In this document: one piece after another, positions 60,636-64,000 of the stretch
How the letters are laid out: every line of letters begins with the position of its first letter
How positions within the stretch are numbered: position 1 is the stretch's first letter
Program-made: the position numbers and the translations under genes
Notes under the pieces: generated by a model
Databases searched by the model: none
Told to the model about the DNA's origin: nothing
What the model saw: only the letters and a program-made list of their open reading frames with translations
Assembly: GCF_900114265.1 (NCBI RefSeq)
Contig: NZ_FPKV01000001.1
Span: 1,240,001 to 1,304,000 of the forward strand
Direction: 5' to 3'
Source: Flaviramulus basaltis
GTDB lineage: Bacteria; Bacteroidota; Bacteroidia; Flavobacteriales; Flavobacteriaceae
Length of the DNA stretch: 64,000 nt

Positions 60636-61613
60636 ATGAAGACAATTCAATTTAGAGAAGCTATTTGCGAAGCGATGAGCGAAGAAATGCGCAGAGATGA
60701 AAGCATTTATTTAATGGGTGAGGAAGTAGCAGAATACAATGGTGCTTATAAAGCCTCAAAAGGTATGTTAGATGAGTTTGGTGCTAAACGTGTTATTGAT
60801 ACGCCAATTGCAGAGCTTGGTTTTGCAGGTATTGCGATAGGTTCTACAATGACAGGAAACAGGCCAATTGTTGAGTATATGACCTTTAACTTCTCGTTAG
60901 TTGGAATTGATCAAATAATAAACAATGCTGCAAAGATTAGACAAATGTCTGGCGGGCAGTTTAAATGTCCAATTGTTTTTCGTGGACCAACAGCTTCTGC
61001 AGGACAATTAGGAGCAACACACTCACAAGCTTTTGAAAACTGGTTTGCTAATACACCTGGTTTAAAAGTGGTAGTACCTTCAAATCCATATGATGCAAAA
61101 GGTTTATTAAAAGCAGCTATTCGCGATGACGATCCAGTTATTTTTATGGAAAGTGAGCAAATGTATGGTGATAAAGGCGAAGTGCCAGAAGGAGAATATA
61201 TTTTACCTTTAGGTGTTGCCGATATTAAACGTGAAGGAACTGATGTTACTATCGTTTCTTTCGGAAAAATAATTAAAGAAGCATACAAAGCGGCTGATGA
61301 ACTTGAAAAAGAAGGCATCTCATGCGAAATAATCGATTTACGTACTGTTCGTCCAATGGATAGAAAAGCTATTATAGAATCGGTTAAGAAAACAAATAGA
61401 TTAGTAGTTTTAGAAGAAGCATGGCCTTTTGGAAATGTAGCTAGCGAAATTACATATTTGGTTCAAAATGAAGCTTTTGATTACTTAGATGCCCCAGTTC
61501 AAAGAATAAATACAGCTGATACACCAGCACCATATTCACCAGTGTTATTGGCAGAATGGTTGCCAAACTATGAAGATGTTATTAAAGCTGTTAAAAAAGT
61601 AATGTATAAATAA
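60636..61613 (+). CDS. pdhB: Pyruvate dehydrogenase E1 component, beta subunit
   Basis: 325 residues, transketolase-like beta subunit. It shows KTIQFREAICEAMSEEMRRD, the TPP/potassium region FNFSLVGIDQIINNAAKI, GPTASAGQLGATHSQAFENW, and the C-terminal LVVLEEAWPFGNVASEI. ATG at 60636 is preferred over an in-frame upstream start at 60600. It partners an alpha subunit not present in this window. The branched-chain 2-oxoacid dehydrogenase beta subunit is a close alternative, though length and context fit PDH. Confidence 0.92.
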   Translation: MKTIQFREAICEAMSEEMRRDESIYLMGEEVAEYNGAYKASKGMLDEFGAKRVIDTPIAELGFAGIAIGSTMTGNRPIVEYMTFNFSLVGIDQIINNAAKIRQMSGGQFKCPIVFRGPTASAGQLGATHSQAFENWFANTPGLKVVVPSNPYDAKGLLKAAIRDDDPVIFMESEQMYGDKGEVPEGEYILPLGVADIKREGTDVTIVSFGKIIKEAYKAADELEKEGISCEIIDLRTVRPMDRKAIIESVKKTNRLVVLEEAWPFGNVASEITYLVQNEAFDYLDAPVQRINTADTPAPYSPVLLAEWLPNYEDVIKAVKKVMYK

Positions 61614-61635
61614 ATCGTAATTTTTTACGTTATAT

Positions 61636-61671
61636 AAACTTCATTAGCACATTTGTTGATGAAGTTTTTTT
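61636..61671 (+). terminator. Terminator after pdhB
   Basis: AAACTTCAT pairs with ATGAAGTTT (61636-61644 with 61659-61667), followed by a T run to 61671. It ends just before the next ATG at 61677. Confidence 0.8.
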
Positions 61672-61676
61672 GTAAT

Positions 61677-64000
61677 ATGAATATAAGACTACTTATTGCC
61701 CTTTTTTTTCTCGGAATAATTTCCGCTTTCTCACAAACCAAAGTTAGTGGTTATGTGTTTGACGAATATAATGAACCCGTATCTTTTGCAAATGTTATAT
61801 TTAAAGGTTCTACACAAGGAACTATTACTAACGAAGAAGGAAGATTTTATTTAGAATCTGATGAAACTTGGGAAACTTTAACTGTATCGTTTATAGGCTA
61901 TGAAACTTTAACTATCCCTTTGGATAAAAAAGTAAACTACAATTTAAAGTTCACGCTTAAAGAGGAAGCTGCTCAATTAGATGCAGTTGTTATTGTATCA
62001 GGAAAACAATCAAAAAAGAATAATCCAGCTATAGATTTACTCAGAAAAATTTGGGCAAATAAACGTAGTAATGGTTTAAAACAATTTAAACAATACGAAT
62101 TCGATAAATACGAAAAGGTAGAATTCGATATCAATACCATAGATAGTGCACTTATTAAAAGTAAGCTTTTTAGAGGTATGGAGTTTGTTTTTAATGAAGT
62201 AGACACCTCGCGAGTTACGGGTAAAACCTATTTACCTATGTTTATTAATGAAGCAGTTTCAAAGGTTTATGGTGATAATTTAATTAATAAAACTAAAGAG
62301 GTTTTAGAAGGAAACAAAAACTCTGGTTTTAGTGATAATCAAATTATTATTGATTTTGTAGATGATTTGTATTCAGATTTTAATGTTTACGATAATTACT
62401 TAAAATTCTTTGATAAAAGCTTTGTAAGTCCACTATCAAGAACAGGCATAAACACCTATAATTATGTATTGTCAGATAGTGCTTTTATAGATAATAAGTG
62501 GTGCTATAATGTTATTTATTATCCAAGACGAAAAAACGAATTGACTTTTAAAGGTGATTTTTGGGTTGCAGATACTACATATGCGATTAAAGAAATTAAT
62601 CTTCAAGCTTCAAAAAGTGCCAATATAAACTGGGTAAAAGAGATTTATATTGAGCAAGAGTTTGAGGTGTTAAATGACTCATTATTTCTTGTAAAAAGAG
62701 ATTATATGATGTCCGATTTTGCCTTCAACAAAAAAGAAAAGTCAAGAGGTGTTTATGGGAAGCGAACTACATTATATGATAATTATAAATTCGATTTAGA
62801 AAAAGATAAAAAATTCTATGAAACCGAAGTTTATAATTACGATAAAGATGTGTACGATAGAGATGATGCTTTTTGGAAAGAAAACCGATTAGAGTCTTTA
62901 AATAAAGATGAACAAGGTGTTTACAAAATGCTAGATACCTTAAAAACGGTTAAAAAGTTTAAAAGGCTTTATAACCTAGGAAGCATTTTAGCATCAGGAT
63001 ATATTGAGTTTAATGAGTTGCCTTTAGATTACGGTCCCATTTTTTCAACTTTTGGTTATAATGAAGTCGAAGGACTTCGTTTGCGTGCAGGAGGACGTAC
63101 TTATTTTGGACGAAACGATCTTTGGAGACTTGAAGGCTTTTTAGCTTATGGTTTTAAAGATGATAAATTTAAATACGGTATTTCAGGAAAATGGTTGCTA
63201 GACAAAAAAAATCGTTTAATTATATCTGGAGGAAATAGGCGTGATGTCGAGCAAATAGGTGCCAGTTTAACCACAAGTACCGATGTTTTAGGACGTAGTT
63301 TAGCATCATCATCAGTAGTTGGTACAGGCGCGAATGATAAATTAACATCTATTAACTTAACTAGTTTAGCAGTTGAAGCAGAACCTTGGCGGAATGTTAT
63401 TTTTAGATTAGGCGGAAATTACAGAACTCTTGAATCGGCTTCTTCAACATTTAGCTTAGATTATAACACAGTAAATGGAGTTGAATCTGAAATAAAACAA
63501 TTTGAAAGTTCTCTTTCAGTATCATATTTTCCAAAACGAAAAATGACAGGTTTTGGTGTAGAACGACAAACAGCTAATGACGATTTTGCGCATTTGTTTG
63601 TACAACTAAGTCGTGGAGATAAAAGTATATTTAATAGTGATTTTAATTATACAAAAGCTCAATTCTCATACACACAACCATGGCAAATGGGAGGTTTTGG
63701 AAGGCTGTATACTACTGTTGAAACAGGGAAAACCTTTGGTGAAGTGCCACTTGGTTTACTAAGTGTTATTCCAGGGAACCAATCATATTTTTCAATTTAT
63801 CAAACTTTTTCTCAGTTAGATTATTATGAATTTGTATCTGATACATATGCTTCTTTTCATTTAGAGCATAATTTTAACGGACGTTTATTTTCTAGAATAC
63901 CTTTTTTAAGAAAGTTTAATCTTCGTGAGATTGTAAGCTTAAGAGGTGTTTGGGGAGATATTTCAGAGGAGAATATTGCATTGAATACTACAAATAACCC
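61677..64000 (+). CDS. DUF5686 and carboxypeptidase-regulatory-like protein, 3'-truncated
   Basis: At least 774 residues, open to the right edge. A signal peptide (RLLIALFFLGIISAFSQ) is followed by a CarboxypepD_reg-like domain (about 22-100: KVSGYVFDEYNEPVSFANVI, then NEEGRFYLE). A DUF5686 region follows with a helical part (LRKIWANKRSNGLKQFKQYE) and repeated outer-membrane beta-strands. The family is Bacteroidota-specific, lies in the outer membrane and has no settled function. No stop occurs in frame before base 64000. Confidence 0.9.
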   Translation, partial: MNIRLLIALFFLGIISAFSQTKVSGYVFDEYNEPVSFANVIFKGSTQGTITNEEGRFYLESDETWETLTVSFIGYETLTIPLDKKVNYNLKFTLKEEAAQLDAVVIVSGKQSKKNNPAIDLLRKIWANKRSNGLKQFKQYEFDKYEKVEFDINTIDSALIKSKLFRGMEFVFNEVDTSRVTGKTYLPMFINEAVSKVYGDNLINKTKEVLEGNKNSGFSDNQIIIDFVDDLYSDFNVYDNYLKFFDKSFVSPLSRTGINTYNYVLSDSAFIDNKWCYNVIYYPRRKNELTFKGDFWVADTTYAIKEINLQASKSANINWVKEIYIEQEFEVLNDSLFLVKRDYMMSDFAFNKKEKSRGVYGKRTTLYDNYKFDLEKDKKFYETEVYNYDKDVYDRDDAFWKENRLESLNKDEQGVYKMLDTLKTVKKFKRLYNLGSILASGYIEFNELPLDYGPIFSTFGYNEVEGLRLRAGGRTYFGRNDLWRLEGFLAYGFKDDKFKYGISGKWLLDKKNRLIISGGNRRDVEQIGASLTTSTDVLGRSLASSSVVGTGANDKLTSINLTSLAVEAEPWRNVIFRLGGNYRTLESASSTFSLDYNTVNGVESEIKQFESSLSVSYFPKRKMTGFGVERQTANDDFAHLFVQLSRGDKSIFNSDFNYTKAQFSYTQPWQMGGFGRLYTTVETGKTFGEVPLGLLSVIPGNQSYFSIYQTFSQLDYYEFVSDTYASFHLEHNFNGRLFSRIPFLRKFNLREIVSLRGVWGDISEENIALNTTNN

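Noticed and set aside
60911-61318. Leftward 135-codon frame inside pdhB
   Set aside because: Antisense shadow of a conserved enzyme gene.

Overview
The window is a stretch of AT-rich chromosome from a member of the Flavobacteriaceae (Bacteroidota). The sequence shows this in several ways: genes are translated without recognisable Shine-Dalgarno sequences, several promoters fit the Bacteroidota TTTG / TAnnTTTG pattern, and the gene content includes a PorP/SprF protein, DUF5686, DUF6089, a GH3 protein, 2TM-DHFR and FolK-dNK fusions and a 287-residue primary sigma factor. The genus cannot be fixed from the sequence alone. I see no prophage, insertion sequence, CRISPR array, rRNA or replication origin. 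Almost everything is core genome.

Layout. 1-2225: tail of a tripartite efflux operon (5'-truncated MacA-like adaptor, TolC). 2290-7579: tsaB, then a leftward block with MscS, DUF1304, a YyaL-type lipoprotein, dodecin and a NifU-type Fe-S protein. 7756-13664: PorP/SprF protein, VWA lipoprotein, then a LytS/LytTR-type two-component pair and a gamma-carbonic anhydrase. 13758-21967: a long leftward envelope operon (CBS, NAD kinase, DUF6089, uppS, bamA, two ompH/skp, murI). 22057-27498: pdxJ, hydrolase, small membrane protein, then tig, clpP and clpX. 27745-29392: a decayed OmpA/PD40 gene. 29491-36685: GH3, DUF2797, rpsU, the sigma factor, AsmA and a queuosine-precursor transporter. 36755-43816: folK-dNK fusion, a hypothetical, a deacetylase, two methyltransferases, mutS, tRNA-Gly and tRNA-Leu. 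43851-45761: two lineage-specific envelope proteins built of 33- and 11-residue repeats. 45861-51433: waaA, degT, galE, lspA, fabD and an acetyltransferase. 51458-58639: FAD oxidoreductase, esterase, 2TM-DHFR, CBM48 protein, thyA, nucleoside transporter and bifunctional nuclease. 58760-64000: etfA, etfB, pdhB and a 3'-truncated DUF5686 protein.

Functional links. The murI-to-CBS block builds the envelope: undecaprenyl carrier, D-glutamate for peptidoglycan, BamA for outer-membrane protein insertion and Skp-like chaperones. thyA, 2TM-DHFR, folK-dNK and the nucleoside transporter all serve thymidylate, folate and nucleoside metabolism. tig-clpP-clpX is the conserved chaperone/protease cluster. 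rpoD-rpsU resembles part of the classical macromolecular-synthesis arrangement, and the bS21 encoded here has Tyr54, the residue linked in this group to hiding the anti-Shine-Dalgarno sequence.

The features most worth a second look are the triple-lesion OmpA pseudogene, the 15-bp inverted repeat that overlaps the tig promoter, the membrane-tethered DHFR, the pair of hendecad-repeat envelope proteins beside the tRNA genes, and two short intergenic repeat elements. I did not find a convincing new multi-gene system.
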